NCBI RefSeq assembly: GCF_001584165.1
Contig: NZ_CP013233.1
Span: 434,001 to 498,000 of the forward strand
Source: Collimonas arenae
GTDB lineage: Bacteria; Pseudomonadota; Gammaproteobacteria; Burkholderiales; Burkholderiaceae_D
Direction: 5' to 3'
DNA: 64,000 nucleotides
Position 1 is the stretch's first letter. Every line of letters starts with the position of its first letter. Of the stretch, positions 17,931 through 27,292 are shown piece after piece. The notes under the pieces were generated by a model that saw nothing but the letters and a program-made list of their open reading frames with translations, had not been told where the DNA came from and ran no database searches. Both the position numbers and the translations under genes were made by a program.

Positions 17931-18599
17931 TCAGCCTTTCCAGGTGCGCTGCAGGCCGGTGTCGGTATGAATCCAGCCGCCGCGGTTTCCGGGCCGATAA
18001 TAGAAGCCGACGCCGCCCTGGCGGAAGCTGCGTATCAGGCCGCCGAGTACGTCGGCATCCAGTTGCGCGAGGCGGATGTCGGCGGCGCGGCCTTCCAGGT
18101 GCAATGATTTGCGCGCTGCCGGCACGCCGGTTTCAATCAAGTGCTGATTGGTCGACGGGGTACGGTACCCTGACAGGATTTCCAGGGGCTGGACAATACC
18201 ATAGCGTGCAATGAATGCCTGTGTACCCCATAGGGTTTCGAGCAGCTTGGGATCGATAGGCACTGTTTTTTTGCCCTGCACATCGCGTAGCAGATGGCAT
18301 AGCTGCTGGTAGGCCGACTCCTGAATTTCCCCATCTTTCCAGTACAGCAGCTTGGCGCTTTCGCCGCTGGCCGGGCGCGTCACTTCCAGTACGCGCGGCT
18401 TGAGCCAGAATTCCAGGTCCACCAATTGCGCGTCAAAGATATCCGGCGGCGGTTCCATCAGCCCCGGTGCGTCTGGCGAGGCGGCAACTGCAGCGTCTTT
18501 GGCGTAAGCCTTCGATGACGTCAATGCCAGCTCAGTGGAAAAGAGCCCGGAGGCGGTCAGGAACAAGCTCTTTTGCAGGAATTTTCGGCGCGAAGACAT
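17931..18599 (-). CDS. Tat-exported DUF882 (YcbK/MepK-like) peptidase M15-type protein
   Basis: Likely periplasmic murein endopeptidase. A twin-arginine signal SSRRKFLQKS is at residues 2-10 followed by a hydrophobic stretch and AYA cleavage site. The C-terminal domain has the family's metal-site motifs: SGYRTPSTN, SLHLEGRAADIR and the late WIHTD. 222 aa, typical length. It is a single gene convergent with the thiolase (34-bp gap). E. coli MepK cleaves cross-links in peptidoglycan; that activity is inferred here from the family. tatABC is also in this window (61,027-62,658). Confidence 0.85.
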   Translation of the reverse strand: MSSRRKFLQKSLFLTASGLFSTELALTSSKAYAKDAAVAASPDAPGLMEPPPDIFDAQLVDLEFWLKPRVLEVTRPASGESAKLLYWKDGEIQESAYQQLCHLLRDVQGKKTVPIDPKLLETLWGTQAFIARYGIVQPLEILSGYRTPSTNQHLIETGVPAARKSLHLEGRAADIRLAQLDADVLGGLIRSFRQGGVGFYYRPGNRGGWIHTDTGLQRTWKG

Positions 18600-18786
18600 G
18601 GCATTCCAAATGTGGTGAGATGGGCAATTTTATCGCACCCGCCCAGGTTTGAGTAGCCGCTTTGGGTAGAGCAGGGGTTGGCATCAACGCGCGAGCAATT
18701 CGTGCGTTCGGAGCACGCCTGACGGAGATGGATGAAATGCGTTCTAATACAATTCCAGATCATTTTCCTTGCGGATCGAGCCAACA

Positions 18787-19635
18787 ATGAAGACTTTACT
18801 TTTGCCATCGGGAAGAGCGATCCCTGTGTTGGGTCAGGGCACCTGGAACATGGGTGAAGACCCGGCGCAAAAGAAGCGCGAGATTGACGCGCTGCGGCTG
18901 GGCATGGATCTCGGCATGCATCTTATCGATACGGCGGAGATGTACGCAGAAGGCGGGGCCGAGGAAATCGTGGGGGAGGCGATCCGCGGCCGTCGTGCCG
19001 AAACTTTCCTGGTCAGCAAGGTGTACCCGCACAACGCCGATCGGCGCGGTGTGCAGGCTGCCTGCGAGCGCAGTTTGCGGCGGCTCGGTACAGACTATAT
19101 CGATCTCTATCTGCTGCATTGGCGCGGCTCTGTTCCGCTTGCCGAAACGTTGGAGGCGTTCGAGGCGCTCAAGAAGGCGGGGAAAATCCGCGATTTCGGT
19201 GTCAGCAATTTTGACACTGCCGATATGCGGGAGGCGAGCGCTTTGCCGGGCGGCGATGAGATTGCGGTCAATCAGGTCCTGTACAACTTGGTGCAGCGAG
19301 GCATTGAATGGGAGTTGCTACCGTGGTGCCGCGCGCGGTCCATGCCCGTGATGGCTTACTCGCCGTTGGAATCCTCCCCAAGCGAGCAGCGGCAGATGTT
19401 GGGCAATCCGCGTTTGCAAGCGATCGCCAAGCGGCATGAGGCGAGCCCGGCGCAGATAGCGCTGACATGGTTGCAGCAGCAGGAAAACGTCATCGTTATT
19501 CCGAAGGCTGTCGATGCGCGGCATGTACGGGAGAACCGCGCTTCGTGCGATATCGTTCTGACGGCTGAGGATCTGCGGGAAATCGATCGGGCGTTTGCTC
19601 CGCCGGCGCGGAGAAGCGCGCTCGCCATGCGGTGA
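18787..19635 (+). CDS. Aldo/keto reductase
   Basis: NADPH-dependent oxidoreductase of the AKR family, 282 aa. Start chosen at ATG 18787 because [20 protein letters not shown] matches family N-termini. The fold's landmarks are present: [14 protein letters not shown] with the catalytic Asp and Tyr, KVYP with the catalytic Lys, and DLYLLHW with the catalytic His. The nucleotide-binding end is NVIVIPKAV. Similar proteins are annotated as YeaE-like or 2,5-diketo-gluconate reductase-like; the substrate cannot be told. It stands alone, convergent with the GST gene 29 bp downstream. The ribosome site is weak. Confidence 0.9.
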   Translation: MKTLLLPSGRAIPVLGQGTWNMGEDPAQKKREIDALRLGMDLGMHLIDTAEMYAEGGAEEIVGEAIRGRRAETFLVSKVYPHNADRRGVQAACERSLRRLGTDYIDLYLLHWRGSVPLAETLEAFEALKKAGKIRDFGVSNFDTADMREASALPGGDEIAVNQVLYNLVQRGIEWELLPWCRARSMPVMAYSPLESSPSEQRQMLGNPRLQAIAKRHEASPAQIALTWLQQQENVIVIPKAVDARHVRENRASCDIVLTAEDLREIDRAFAPPARRSALAMR

Positions 19636-19664
19636 TTTGCCGCGGCAGGCGAGCGCAGTTAGCT

Positions 19665-20369
19665 TCAACCCCGCTTGGGAATGGTCAGGCCTTTGGTCAC
19701 CGCGGGACGCGCAACGAATGCCTCGAGCGCACGCGTGACATGCGGGAAATCCTTGATGCCGACCAAGTCGCCTGCTTCGTAGAAGCCGATCAGGTTGCGT
19801 ACCCACGGGAAGGTGGCGATGTCGGCGATGGTGTAGGTGTCGCCCATGATCCATGTACGTTCCGCCAGCCGCTGGTTGAGTACCGCCAGCAGGCGTTTCG
19901 ATTCCGCCACGTAGCGGTCGCGCGGACGTTTGTCTTCATAATCCTTGCCGGCAAATTTGTTGAAGAAGCCGAGCTGGCCGAACATCGGACCGATGCCGCC
20001 CATCTGGAACATTACCCACTGGATCGTCTCGTAGCGGCCGGCGCCATCTTGCGGAATGAACTTGCCGCTCTTGTCGGCAAGATACAGCAGGATCGCGCCG
20101 GATTCGAACAGCGGTAGCGGCTTGCCGTCCGGGCCGTTCGGGTCGATGATGGCCGGGATCTTGTTGTTCGGATTGAGCGAGAGGAATTCCGGTGACATCT
20201 GGTCGTTGGTTTCGAAACTGACCAGGTGCGCCTCGTAAGGCAGGCCGGTTTCCTCCAGCATGATTGAGACCTTGACGCCATTCGGCGTTGGCAGCGAGTA
20301 AAGCTGGATTTGTTCTGGATGTTGGGCAGGCCACTTCTTGTTGATGGGGAAGGTCGACAGATTGCTCAT
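19665..20369 (-). CDS. Glutathione S-transferase, YghU/YfcG-like
   Basis: Disulfide-bond oxidoreductase-type GST, cytoplasmic, 234 aa. The thioredoxin-like N-domain carries the TPNGVKVSIMLEE segment typical of the Nu-class YghU/YfcG group, then NPNNKIPAI and LFESGAILLYLA, which bind glutathione. The C-terminal all-helical domain ends with the YTIADIATFPWV signature. No operon partner is visible. Class assignment is by motif; the physiological substrate is unknown. Confidence 0.9.
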   Translation of the reverse strand: MSNLSTFPINKKWPAQHPEQIQLYSLPTPNGVKVSIMLEETGLPYEAHLVSFETNDQMSPEFLSLNPNNKIPAIIDPNGPDGKPLPLFESGAILLYLADKSGKFIPQDGAGRYETIQWVMFQMGGIGPMFGQLGFFNKFAGKDYEDKRPRDRYVAESKRLLAVLNQRLAERTWIMGDTYTIADIATFPWVRNLIGFYEAGDLVGIKDFPHVTRALEAFVARPAVTKGLTIPKRG

Positions 20370-20577
20370 GAAAAATCCTTTTCGATGTGGTGTTTTGATT
20401 CGCCCGGAAAGCCGTTGGCGTCCGGTGCTGCCTCAGTTTTGTTCGGGATTGCCGATCAAGCGGTTACGCGCAGGAGATGAAGCATAACGCGAAATGAAAT
20501 TCACGGTTGGCGGGCCGCAGGTTGTGTCGATTCTTTTCATTTTAGCCCTGGAAAATTTTGTCACTTGCGCCTCCAGA

Positions 20578-21471
20578 TCACGGCAGTAAGATCGATAACT
20601 CCTGCGCTCCGTGCTGCAGCACCGGCAGAAATTCTTCCTTCATCTTGCGGCTGCTGATGCGGGTCGCCTGCGCACTTACGTTCAATGCCGCCAGCACATT
20701 GCCCGACGCGCCGCGCACCGGCACCGCGATCGAGCGCAAGCCGATTTCCAGTTCCTCTTCCACCAGGGCAAAGCCACTGCTGCGCACTTCCGCCAGGATT
20801 TCCCGCAGGCGCTTGGCCGACACCACCGTACGTTCGGTGTAAGCCTTCAATTTGACCTTGTCCAGATAGGCGTTGAGCGCGTCGTCCTCCATGTGGGCCA
20901 GCATCACCCGGCCAAGCGAGGTGCAATAGGCCGGCAGGCGGCTGCCGGTGTTCAGCGACACCGACATGATGCGCGAGGTTGCCGAACGTGCCACATACAG
21001 CACTTCGCCGTCTTCCAGCACCGCTAGCGAACAGGATTCGTTCAGGGCGCGGCTGATCTGGTTCAGGTAAGGATGAGTCGACACTGTCAGCGGCGTCGAT
21101 GACAGATAGGAGTAACCGAGCGTCAACACCTTGGGCTTGAGCGAGAAATTGTTGGCGTCGGCATCGGCATAGCCGAGTTGCTTCAGCGTGTGCAGGCAAC
21201 GCCTCACCGAAGCGCGCGGGATGCCGGTCTTGTGGCTGATCTGGGCGATGGTCATGCTGCGCCGTTGATCGCTGAATGCGCGGATCACCGCCAGCCCGCG
21301 TGCCAGCGAAGTCATGAAGCTGGGATCGGTCATGGCATCGATTTCATCGGCGATGCTGGGAGCTGTGGCGCGGATGGCGGCGTCTGTCGTTGCTTTCATT
21401 GCTGGCGTTGTTGCTGCAGCGGGTTTCGCGCGCGCTTTCTTCGCTGACTGCTTGTTTGTGGTTTTTTCCAT
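20578..21471 (-). CDS. pcaR: IclR-family regulator of the beta-ketoadipate pathway (PcaR/PcaU-like)
   Basis: Transcription factor of the IclR family, divergent from pcaIJF and probably its activator. The start is the ATG at 21469-21471 with AAGGAAC just upstream (297 aa). A Lys/Ala-rich N-terminal tail (residues 1-45) precedes the winged helix (LARGLAVIRAFSDQRRSMTI through PRASVRRCLHTLKQLGY). The effector domain follows (VLEDGEVLYVARSATSRIMS, SRLPAYCTSLGRVMLA), close to the PcaR/PobR type that senses beta-ketoadipate or protocatechuate. A perfect palindrome in the intergenic region is its likely operator. PcaU versus PcaR cannot be separated by eye. Confidence 0.82.
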   Translation of the reverse strand: MEKTTNKQSAKKARAKPAAATTPAMKATTDAAIRATAPSIADEIDAMTDPSFMTSLARGLAVIRAFSDQRRSMTIAQISHKTGIPRASVRRCLHTLKQLGYADADANNFSLKPKVLTLGYSYLSSTPLTVSTHPYLNQISRALNESCSLAVLEDGEVLYVARSATSRIMSVSLNTGSRLPAYCTSLGRVMLAHMEDDALNAYLDKVKLKAYTERTVVSAKRLREILAEVRSSGFALVEEELEIGLRSIAVPVRGASGNVLAALNVSAQATRISSRKMKEEFLPVLQHGAQELSILLP

Positions 21472-21563
21472 ACTTGTTCCTTGCAAAACACAGAGTGATA
21501 GGGTTGGGGCACGCCCGACCCAAAAGCGCCATCACCGTTACGTGCAGGCGATAACCCTCTCGG

Positions 21564-21595
21564 CTCGTCATTCACGCGAACGCGGGAATGACGAG
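21564..21595. repeat. REP-like palindrome
   Basis: Arms of 15 bases, CTCGTCATTCACGCG and CGCGGGAATGACGAG, are complementary with one mismatch around a 2-base loop. GTCATTCCCGCG-type palindromes are scattered between genes of many betaproteobacteria. A degenerate relative is at 59980-60043. Confidence 0.7.
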
Positions 21596-21798
21596 GTTGC
21601 CGAGACGGGATCGCCCGGTCGAGCGCCCTGATGCTTGCCAAGAAATTGGTAGACAAGATAACTGAACAGAATCGGGACAAGACCACGCTTTTATCCGGCT
21701 TGATATTCTGTTCGGCCACCGCACACATTCTGGTTTGCCGTCTTGACGCCGATTTTACGCTGCCAATACACTGCATTATGTTCTATAAACAGACATTC

Positions 21799-21813
21799 GT
21801 TCGATAATCGAAC
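21799..21813. promoter_or_regulatory. Candidate PcaR operator
   Basis: GTTCGATAATCGAAC is a perfect 15-bp palindrome about 50 bases before pcaI. From memory it differs by one base from the GTTCGATAATCGCAC site described for Pseudomonas putida PcaR at pcaIJ. Position and symmetry support control of pcaIJF by the divergent IclR protein. Confidence 0.75.
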
Positions 21814-21861
21814 ACATTTGTGAGGCGGCTGACAGCAGCCGCTTTGCCAAGGAGGCAACGC

Positions 21862-22526
21862 GTGATCAATAAAATTTCTGAGTCGCTGCAAACAGCGATC
21901 GCCGATGTGCACGACGGCGCAACCGTGATGATCGGCGGCTTCGGCAATGCCGGCATGCCGTCGGCGTTGATCGATGCGCTGATCGCGCAGGGCGCGCGCG
22001 ATCTGACCATCGTCAATAACAATGCCGGCAACGGTGAAACCGGTTTGGCGGCGCTGCTCAAGACTAAACGGGTGCGCAAGATTATCTGTTCGTTTCCACG
22101 CCAAGCCGATTCGCAGGTGTTCGATGCGTTGTACCGCGCCGGCGAGATTGAGCTGGAACTGACGCCGCAGGGTAATCTGGCCGAACGTATCCGTGCCGCC
22201 GGCGCCGGCATCGGCGGATTCTTCTCGCCGACCGGCTACGGCACCATGCTGGCGCAAGGTAAGGAAACGCGTCTGATCAACGGCCGCCAGTATGTCCTGG
22301 AATCGCCTATCCACGCAGACTTCGCGCTGATCAAGGCGCACCGTGGCGACCGCTGGGTAACCTGGTGTATCGCAAGACTGCGCGCAATTTTGGCCCGATC
22401 ATGGCGATGGCCGCCAAGTGCACCATCGCGCAAGTCAGCGAAGTAGTGGAGTTGGGCCAGCTTGATCCGGAGAACATTGTCACTCCGGGAATCTTTGTGC
22501 AACGTGTAGTGCGGGAGGCATTGTGA
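21862..22526 (+). pseudogene. pcaI: 3-oxoadipate CoA-transferase subunit A, frameshifted near the C-terminus
   Basis: Alpha subunit of the enzyme that moves CoA from succinyl-CoA to 3-oxoadipate in aromatic degradation. The GTG at 21862 follows an ideal AAGGAGG. MIGGFGNAGMPSALIDAL and the NNNAGNG motif are typical. The frame is correct to AHRGDRW, then garbles to a stop at 22446. One extra G in the GGG at 22355-22357 restores GNLVYRKTARNFGPIMAMA and ends VVREAL with a stop overlapping the pcaJ start, as in intact operons. So the sequence shows a one-base deletion removing about 55 normal residues. If real, the pathway step would be impaired; sequence error is equally possible. Confidence 0.9.
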
Positions 22527-23167
22527 TGAATCGTTTTACACGTGACCAGATGGCCGCCCGCGTAGCGCAAGACATTCCGGAAGGTGCCTACGTCAATCTC
22601 GGTATCGGTTTGCCGACCAAGGTCGCCAATTACCTGCCGCAAGAGCGCGAAATTTTCCTGCACAGCGAGAACGGCTTGCTGGGCATGGGGCCGGCGCCGG
22701 CTCCCGGCGAAGAAGATGAAGACCTGATCAATGCCGGCAAACAGCCGGTGACCTTGCTGACCGGCGGCGCGTATTTCCATCATGGCGATTCGTTCGCGAT
22801 GATGCGCGGCGGCCATCTGGATATCTGCGTGCTCGGCGCTTTCCAGGTATCGGCCGGCGGCGACCTGGCCAACTGGCACACCGGCGCCGCAGACGCGATT
22901 CCTGCCGTGGGCGGCGCAATGGATCTGGCGATCGGCGCCAAGCAGGTGTTCGTCATGATGGAGCACCAGACCAAGAGCGGCGAGAGCAAGATCGTTGCGC
23001 ATTGCACTTATCCGCTGACTGGCATCGCCTGCGTCAACCGCATCTATACCGATCTCGCAGTACTGGACGTGACGCCAGCCGGATTGCGCGTGCTGGAAAT
23101 GGTTGAGGGTCTTGCATTCGATGAACTGCAAAAAGTGACCGCTGCACCTTTGCTGCCGCCGCTCTGA
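22526..23167 (+). CDS. pcaJ: 3-oxoadipate CoA-transferase subunit B
   Basis: Beta subunit of the 3-oxoadipate:succinyl-CoA transferase, 213 aa. ATG at 22526 overlaps the restored pcaI stop (ATGA), indicating translational coupling. The active-site glutamate motif is visible as LHSENGLLGMGPAP; IGLPTKVANYLP and GAMDLAIGAKQ also match. Followed 38 bp later by pcaF. The product, 3-oxoadipyl-CoA, is the pcaF substrate. Confidence 0.94.
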   Translation: MNRFTRDQMAARVAQDIPEGAYVNLGIGLPTKVANYLPQEREIFLHSENGLLGMGPAPAPGEEDEDLINAGKQPVTLLTGGAYFHHGDSFAMMRGGHLDICVLGAFQVSAGGDLANWHTGAADAIPAVGGAMDLAIGAKQVFVMMEHQTKSGESKIVAHCTYPLTGIACVNRIYTDLAVLDVTPAGLRVLEMVEGLAFDELQKVTAAPLLPPL

Positions 23168-23205
23168 AATCTGTATTCAGTCAAACCACATAGAGGTGAC
23201 ACGCC

Positions 23206-24408
23206 ATGAATGACGCATTTATCTGCGACGCAATCCGTACCCCGATCGGCCGCTATGGCGGCGCCCTGAAAGATGTGCGCGCCGATGACCTTGGCGCGGT
23301 GCCGTTGCGGGCGCTGATGGTGCGCAATCCGCAGGTCGACTGGAGCGCAATCGACGATGTGGTCTTTGGTTGCGCCAACCAGGCCGGTGAAGACAATCGC
23401 AACGTCGCCCGCATGTCGGCCTTGCTGGCGGGCCTGCCGCAACAAGTGCCGGGTTCCACCATCAATCGTCTGTGCGGTTCCGGCATGGATGCGGTCGGTA
23501 GCGCAGCGCGCGCGATTCGCGCCGGTGATACCGGTCTGATGATTGCGGGCGGCGTCGAATCGATGACGCGCGCGCCAATGGTGATGGGCAAAGCCGAGAC
23601 CGCATTCTCCCGCAATGCCGCCATCTACGACACGACAATCGGTTGGCGATTCCCGAATCCGCTAATGGTGGCGCAGTATGGCGTTGATGCAATGCCGGAG
23701 ACGGCAGAAAATGTCGCCGACGAATATCGCATCAGCCGCGCCGATCAGGATAAATTTGCGCTGGCCAGCCAGACCAAGGCCGCGTTGGCGCAACAGAACG
23801 GCATCTTGGCGCAGGAAATCACGCCGGTCGTCATTGCGCAGAAAAAGGGCGACCCGTTCAGTGTGAGTGTCGACGAACATCCACGCCTGACCAGCCTCGA
23901 AGCGCTGGCCAAACTTAAAGGTGTGGTGCGCGCCGACGGCAGCGTCACCGCCGGCAATGCTTCCGGTATCAATGACGGCGCCTGCGCGCTGCTGCTTGCT
24001 AACAGCGGTGCGATAGCGCGGCACAACTTGACGCCGCGCGCACGCATCGTCGGCATGGCCACCGCCGGCGTGGCGCCGCGCGTGATGGGCATCGGCCCGG
24101 CGCCAGCCACGCAGAAGCTGCTGCATCAACTCGGTATGTCGATTGACCAGATGGATGTGATCGAACTGAACGAGGCATTTGCTTCGCAGGGGCTGGCGGT
24201 GCTGCGTTTGCTGGGCTTGCAGGACGACGATCCACGCGTCAATCCGAACGGCGGCGCGATTGCGCTGGGCCATCCGCTCGGCATGAGCGGTGCGCGGCTC
24301 GTGACGACTGCGATGTACCAATTGCAGCGCAGCGGCGGACGCTATGCACTGTGCACGATGTGCATCGGCGTCGGGCAGGGCATCGCCTTGATCATCGAAC
24401 GGGTTTGA
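23206..24408 (+). CDS. pcaF: 3-oxoadipyl-CoA thiolase
   Basis: Cleaves 3-oxoadipyl-CoA to succinyl-CoA and acetyl-CoA, the last step of the beta-ketoadipate pathway; 400 aa. Catalytic Cys90 ([10 protein letters not shown]), His356 ([10 protein letters not shown]) and Cys386 (MCIGVGQG) are all present. [20 protein letters not shown] at the N-terminus and [15 protein letters not shown] are characteristic of PcaF/PaaJ rather than of acetoacetyl-CoA thiolases. Its place directly after pcaIJ supports PcaF over PaaJ. Last gene of the unit; azlD converges on it. Confidence 0.94.
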   Translation: MNDAFICDAIRTPIGRYGGALKDVRADDLGAVPLRALMVRNPQVDWSAIDDVVFGCANQAGEDNRNVARMSALLAGLPQQVPGSTINRLCGSGMDAVGSAARAIRAGDTGLMIAGGVESMTRAPMVMGKAETAFSRNAAIYDTTIGWRFPNPLMVAQYGVDAMPETAENVADEYRISRADQDKFALASQTKAALAQQNGILAQEITPVVIAQKKGDPFSVSVDEHPRLTSLEALAKLKGVVRADGSVTAGNASGINDGACALLLANSGAIARHNLTPRARIVGMATAGVAPRVMGIGPAPATQKLLHQLGMSIDQMDVIELNEAFASQGLAVLRLLGLQDDDPRVNPNGGAIALGHPLGMSGARLVTTAMYQLQRSGGRYALCTMCIGVGQGIALIIERV

Positions 24409-24469
24409 TCGAGTCGATAAGAAAAGTAGGTGGGAAACAGGTAGTCGCGGCGACAACGCCGCCGCTGCC

Positions 24470-24796
24470 CTATTGATGCAATACGCCTAGCTGCCAGGCA
24501 AAAAACACCACTAGTCCGACCGCGATGGTCAGCAATTGCCGCCGTGTCGTCGCGCACACCAGAATGGCGGCAATGGCAGCGATCAGCTGCGGATTGCGCC
24601 AGCTCAGTTCCATGCCCTCGCCATGTGGCGCCAGCACCATCGGCACGATGATCGCCGTCAGTACGGTGACCGGTACAAACACCAGCGCTTCTTTGAGCCA
24701 GATCGGAAAGACCACGCGGTCGCCGAGCACGAAGATGAAGGCTTTGATGAACACGGTGATCACGGCCATTCCGATGATGGTCAGGGTATACGTCAT
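24470..24796 (-). CDS. azlD: Branched-chain amino acid exporter small subunit AzlD
   Basis: Small inner-membrane protein (108 aa) that with AzlC forms a branched-chain amino acid efflux pump. The ATG complement at 24794-24796 overlaps the azlC stop (ATGA). Four hydrophobic segments are visible, including YTLTIIGMAVITVFIKAFIF and LLTIAVGLVVFFAWQLGV. The WLKEALVFVPVTVLTAI segment is typical of the family. Confidence 0.88.
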   Translation of the reverse strand: MTYTLTIIGMAVITVFIKAFIFVLGDRVVFPIWLKEALVFVPVTVLTAIIVPMVLAPHGEGMELSWRNPQLIAAIAAILVCATTRRQLLTIAVGLVVFFAWQLGVLHQ

Positions 24797-25518
24797 GCCT
24801 TGCTCCTTGCAGCACGAATGCGCGCCAGCCAATGCGACGAGACCAAGCCGACGGCAACGCCGACCAGCGTTGCCGCCATCAATCCCAATTTGTACGGCAA
24901 GTCGCGCAGGAACCAGGCGCACACGCCGGCCGCAATTGCTGCCGCCAATTGCGGCTTGCGAAACAGTTGCGGCACCACAATGGCGATGAAGGTCGCAACC
25001 ATTGCAAAATCCAGTCCCAAGGTTTGCAATTTCGGGAACGCCACGCCGAACAACAGTCCGACCAAGGTCCACAACTGCCAGTTGCCGTACATGGACAAAC
25101 CGGAGCCGAGGAAATACCAATGGCCGTGCGGCGTGTGCGCGTGTTTCAGATAGTAGGCATTCATCACGGCGAAGGTTTCATCGGTCAACAAGAAGCCGAG
25201 CAGCCAGCGCCAGCGCGCCGGCAGGTGGCTGACATGCGGCAGTAAGGTTGCCGCATACAGCATGTGGCGCAGGTTGACGATGAAGGTCGCCATCCAGATC
25301 ACCAGAATGCCGGCCTGCCCAGCCGCCAGGCCGATCGCGATGAACTGGCTGGAGCCGGCGAACACGCCGAGCGACATGAACTGGCCTTGCCACAGCGCGA
25401 GCTGGCTGGCCGCCACCAGCGCACCGAAAATCACCCCGAAAGGCGCCGCACCGATCAGCATCGGCAAGGTGTCGCGCGCGCCGGCGGCGAAACTGGTTAG
25501 GGGAGTGGGATGGGACAT
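24793..25518 (-). CDS. azlC: Branched-chain amino acid exporter large subunit AzlC
   Basis: Inner-membrane protein of 241 aa, partner of AzlD. The family's N-terminal motif GARDTLPMLIGAAPFGVIFG is followed by FAGSSQFIAIGL, NLRHMLYAA and LLTDETFAVMNA. Several transmembrane segments are evident. Start ATG complements 25516-25518 behind AAGGAATAC. It is divergent from the fecI-type sigma gene with a 175-bp gap. Confidence 0.9.
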   Translation of the reverse strand: MSHPTPLTSFAAGARDTLPMLIGAAPFGVIFGALVAASQLALWQGQFMSLGVFAGSSQFIAIGLAAGQAGILVIWMATFIVNLRHMLYAATLLPHVSHLPARWRWLLGFLLTDETFAVMNAYYLKHAHTPHGHWYFLGSGLSMYGNWQLWTLVGLLFGVAFPKLQTLGLDFAMVATFIAIVVPQLFRKPQLAAAIAAGVCAWFLRDLPYKLGLMAATLVGVAVGLVSSHWLARIRAARSKA

Positions 25519-25571
25519 GAAGTATTCCTTGTTGATGTCGGAATAGTAATGTCAGGCGCTTCTTTGCGCAA

Positions 25572-25597
25572 CGCATATGGATATGTAAATACATGCG
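25572..25597. repeat. Nested inverted repeat between azlC and fecI
   Basis: ATGTAAATACAT (25583-25594) is a perfect 12-bp palindrome, and CGCAT at 25572-25576 is mirrored by ATGCG at 25593-25597. In a short divergent gap this could be an operator for either gene. It does not resemble a Fur box. No regulator can be named. Confidence 0.35.
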
Positions 25598-25693
25598 TTT
25601 GTATTGCCGCCAGCCTACGTTATTCTCGCAACTCTGCCCAAGTCCCTATGCATCGATCCTCAATCCAGTCGCGAATAAACAAGCACGCCACAG

Positions 25694-26194
25694 ATGGACA
25701 TCGCCAGCTCCCAACCTATCGATCTGATGTTTGAAAGCCACTTCCGCTGGCTGTGCAACCGGCTGCGCGCTCAATTGGGGTGTACCTTCAGTGCGGAAGA
25801 TGTGGCGTCCGAGACCTTCGCGCAAGTACTGGCGTTGCCGCCGGCGACGACGATCAAGGAGCCGCGTGCGTTGCTGACCACGATTGCGCAACGTCTGGTG
25901 TATGACATCTGGCGTCGGCGCGATCTTGAACGAGCCTATCTGGAATTGTTGGCGGCCATGCCGGAGCAATCGCAGCCTTCGCCGGAGGAGAGTGCGTTGG
26001 TTTTGCAATCGCTGCTCACGGTGGAACGCTTGCTGGACGGCTTGTCGGACAAGGCCCGCGCGGCTTTCCTGTACAGCCAGGTGGATGGCATGACCTATGC
26101 CGAAATCGCCGCCAGGCTGAAGGTCTCCACCGGCCGCGTCCAGCAATATGTGGCTCAGGGTTTGCTGTGCTGCTACACGGCGACCTCAACATGA
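25694..26194 (+). CDS. ECF sigma factor, FecI-like
   Basis: Extracytoplasmic-function sigma factor of 166 aa that would direct RNA polymerase to the downstream receptor. Region 2 covers about residues 10-75 (FESHFRWLCNRLRAQLGC, EDVASETFAQVL, AQRLVYDIWRRR), and region 4 about 105-160 (LSDKARAAFLYSQVDGMTYA, EIAARLKVSTGRVQQYV). The stop overlaps the fecR ATG by the ATGA arrangement, so both are made together. Normally held inactive until the receptor-FecR pair signals substrate. Confidence 0.9.
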   Translation: MDIASSQPIDLMFESHFRWLCNRLRAQLGCTFSAEDVASETFAQVLALPPATTIKEPRALLTTIAQRLVYDIWRRRDLERAYLELLAAMPEQSQPSPEESALVLQSLLTVERLLDGLSDKARAAFLYSQVDGMTYAEIAARLKVSTGRVQQYVAQGLLCCYTATST

Positions 26195-27147
26195 AAAAAT
26201 TCTCATTCGACGATCCGATTGCTACGCAAGCCGCCAACTGGATGGCATTGTTGCGCTCCGAGCGCGCCACGGAAGCGGACCGCCGCGCCTATCTGCAATG
26301 GCTGGCGGCCGATCTGCGGCATGCCACCGTGGGCGCCGGCCTTGAACGTGCGCTTGGTACTTTCCAGGCATCGGCGCAGGCCGGCGTCTCTGGCGAGGTG
26401 ATCGATAAGGCTCTGCAACTATCTGGAAGCCGGCGCCAGGTATTGCGTGGCGGCTTGCTGTTGCTGGGATTGGGGGGCGTTGCTGCGGTGCTGGTCGACC
26501 GCGAAACGCCGCTGCTGGAGCTGGCCGCCGATATACGCACAGGCACCGGCCAACGCCGTAGCGTCGGACTGGCGGACGGCAGTACGGTGATACTGAATGC
26601 GCGTAGCGCCGCCGATATCGATTTCGATGCACAGCAACGGCTGTTGCATCTGCGTTCCGGCGAATTGCTGGCGCGGGTGGCGCTTGATCATCGGCGGCCG
26701 TTCGTAGTGCGCACCGAGCACGGCGCGGTGCGCGCGCTGGGGACGGCGTTTGTGCTGCGGCGGGAAGCCGATTACAGCGAGGTCAGTGTGCTGTCTTCAC
26801 GAGTTGAAATAGCTACCCGCGACGGTGTGCGGCAGCGCCTGTCGGCGGGGCAGAGCGCGCGTTTTGATCGTGGCGGGATTAGCGCCACGCCTGCGCGGCC
26901 GGAAGCGGAGTCAGCCTGGGTCGACGGCTTGTTGGAAGTCAACGACCGGCCGTTGGCGCAGGTAATTTCAGCGATCCGGCCCTATCGTAGCGGCGTGATA
27001 CGGGTGGCGCAGCGGGCCGCGCAATTGCGCGTGAGCGGGGTGTTCCCTTTGGACGATACCGACCTGGCCCTCAGCATGCTGAGGCAGACCTTGCCGATCC
27101 GTATACAGCGTAGCACGCCTTACTGGGTCAGTATTTCGATGGCTTAA
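26191..27147 (+). CDS. FecR-family anti-sigma/signal-transducing membrane protein
   Basis: Inner-membrane regulator relaying a signal from the TonB receptor to the FecI-like sigma factor; 318 aa. The N-terminal cytoplasmic DUF4880-type segment (ANWMALLRSERATEADRRAY) binds sigma. A single membrane helix (VLRGGLLLLGLGGVAAVLV) is near 85-105. The periplasmic FecR domain follows (RTGTGQRRSVGLADGSTVIL, LLHLRSGELLARVA, FVVRTEHGAVRALGTAFVL). The C-terminal part (DGLLEVNDRPLAQVISAI) is the STN-interacting region. Start ATG 26191. Confidence 0.9.
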   Translation: MKKFSFDDPIATQAANWMALLRSERATEADRRAYLQWLAADLRHATVGAGLERALGTFQASAQAGVSGEVIDKALQLSGSRRQVLRGGLLLLGLGGVAAVLVDRETPLLELAADIRTGTGQRRSVGLADGSTVILNARSAADIDFDAQQRLLHLRSGELLARVALDHRRPFVVRTEHGAVRALGTAFVLRREADYSEVSVLSSRVEIATRDGVRQRLSAGQSARFDRGGISATPARPEAESAWVDGLLEVNDRPLAQVISAIRPYRSGVIRVAQRAAQLRVSGVFPLDDTDLALSMLRQTLPIRIQRSTPYWVSISMA

Positions 27148-27202
27148 TTGAGTCGCTTGGCTACAGCAAAATCCGCATATTCATATTAAAAAATCTTCTT
27201 CC

Positions 27203-27226
27203 GAAATCCCTATAAATTTTCTGTCG
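27203..27226 (+). promoter_or_regulatory. Candidate FecI-type (ECF) promoter before the TonB receptor
   Basis: GAAAT at 27203-27207 and TGTCG at 27222-27226 are separated by 14 bases. This resembles the E. coli fecA promoter as I recall it (GGAAAT followed at similar distance by TGTCC). It lies 67 bases before the receptor start. A match by eye only. Confidence 0.4.
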
Positions 27227-27292
27227 CCGTTTCACAAACCTAACGTGAAGCAGCAATGAAAAATCATAATAATCGGGAAGGAAGAAAGACAC

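Larger units (their letters stand above)
21472..21861. other. 390-bp divergent regulatory region between pcaR and pcaI
   Basis: Holds a REP-like palindrome (21564-21595), the candidate PcaR operator (21799-21813) and the pcaI ribosome site AAGGAGG at 21848-21854. No gene is seen. Confidence 0.7.
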
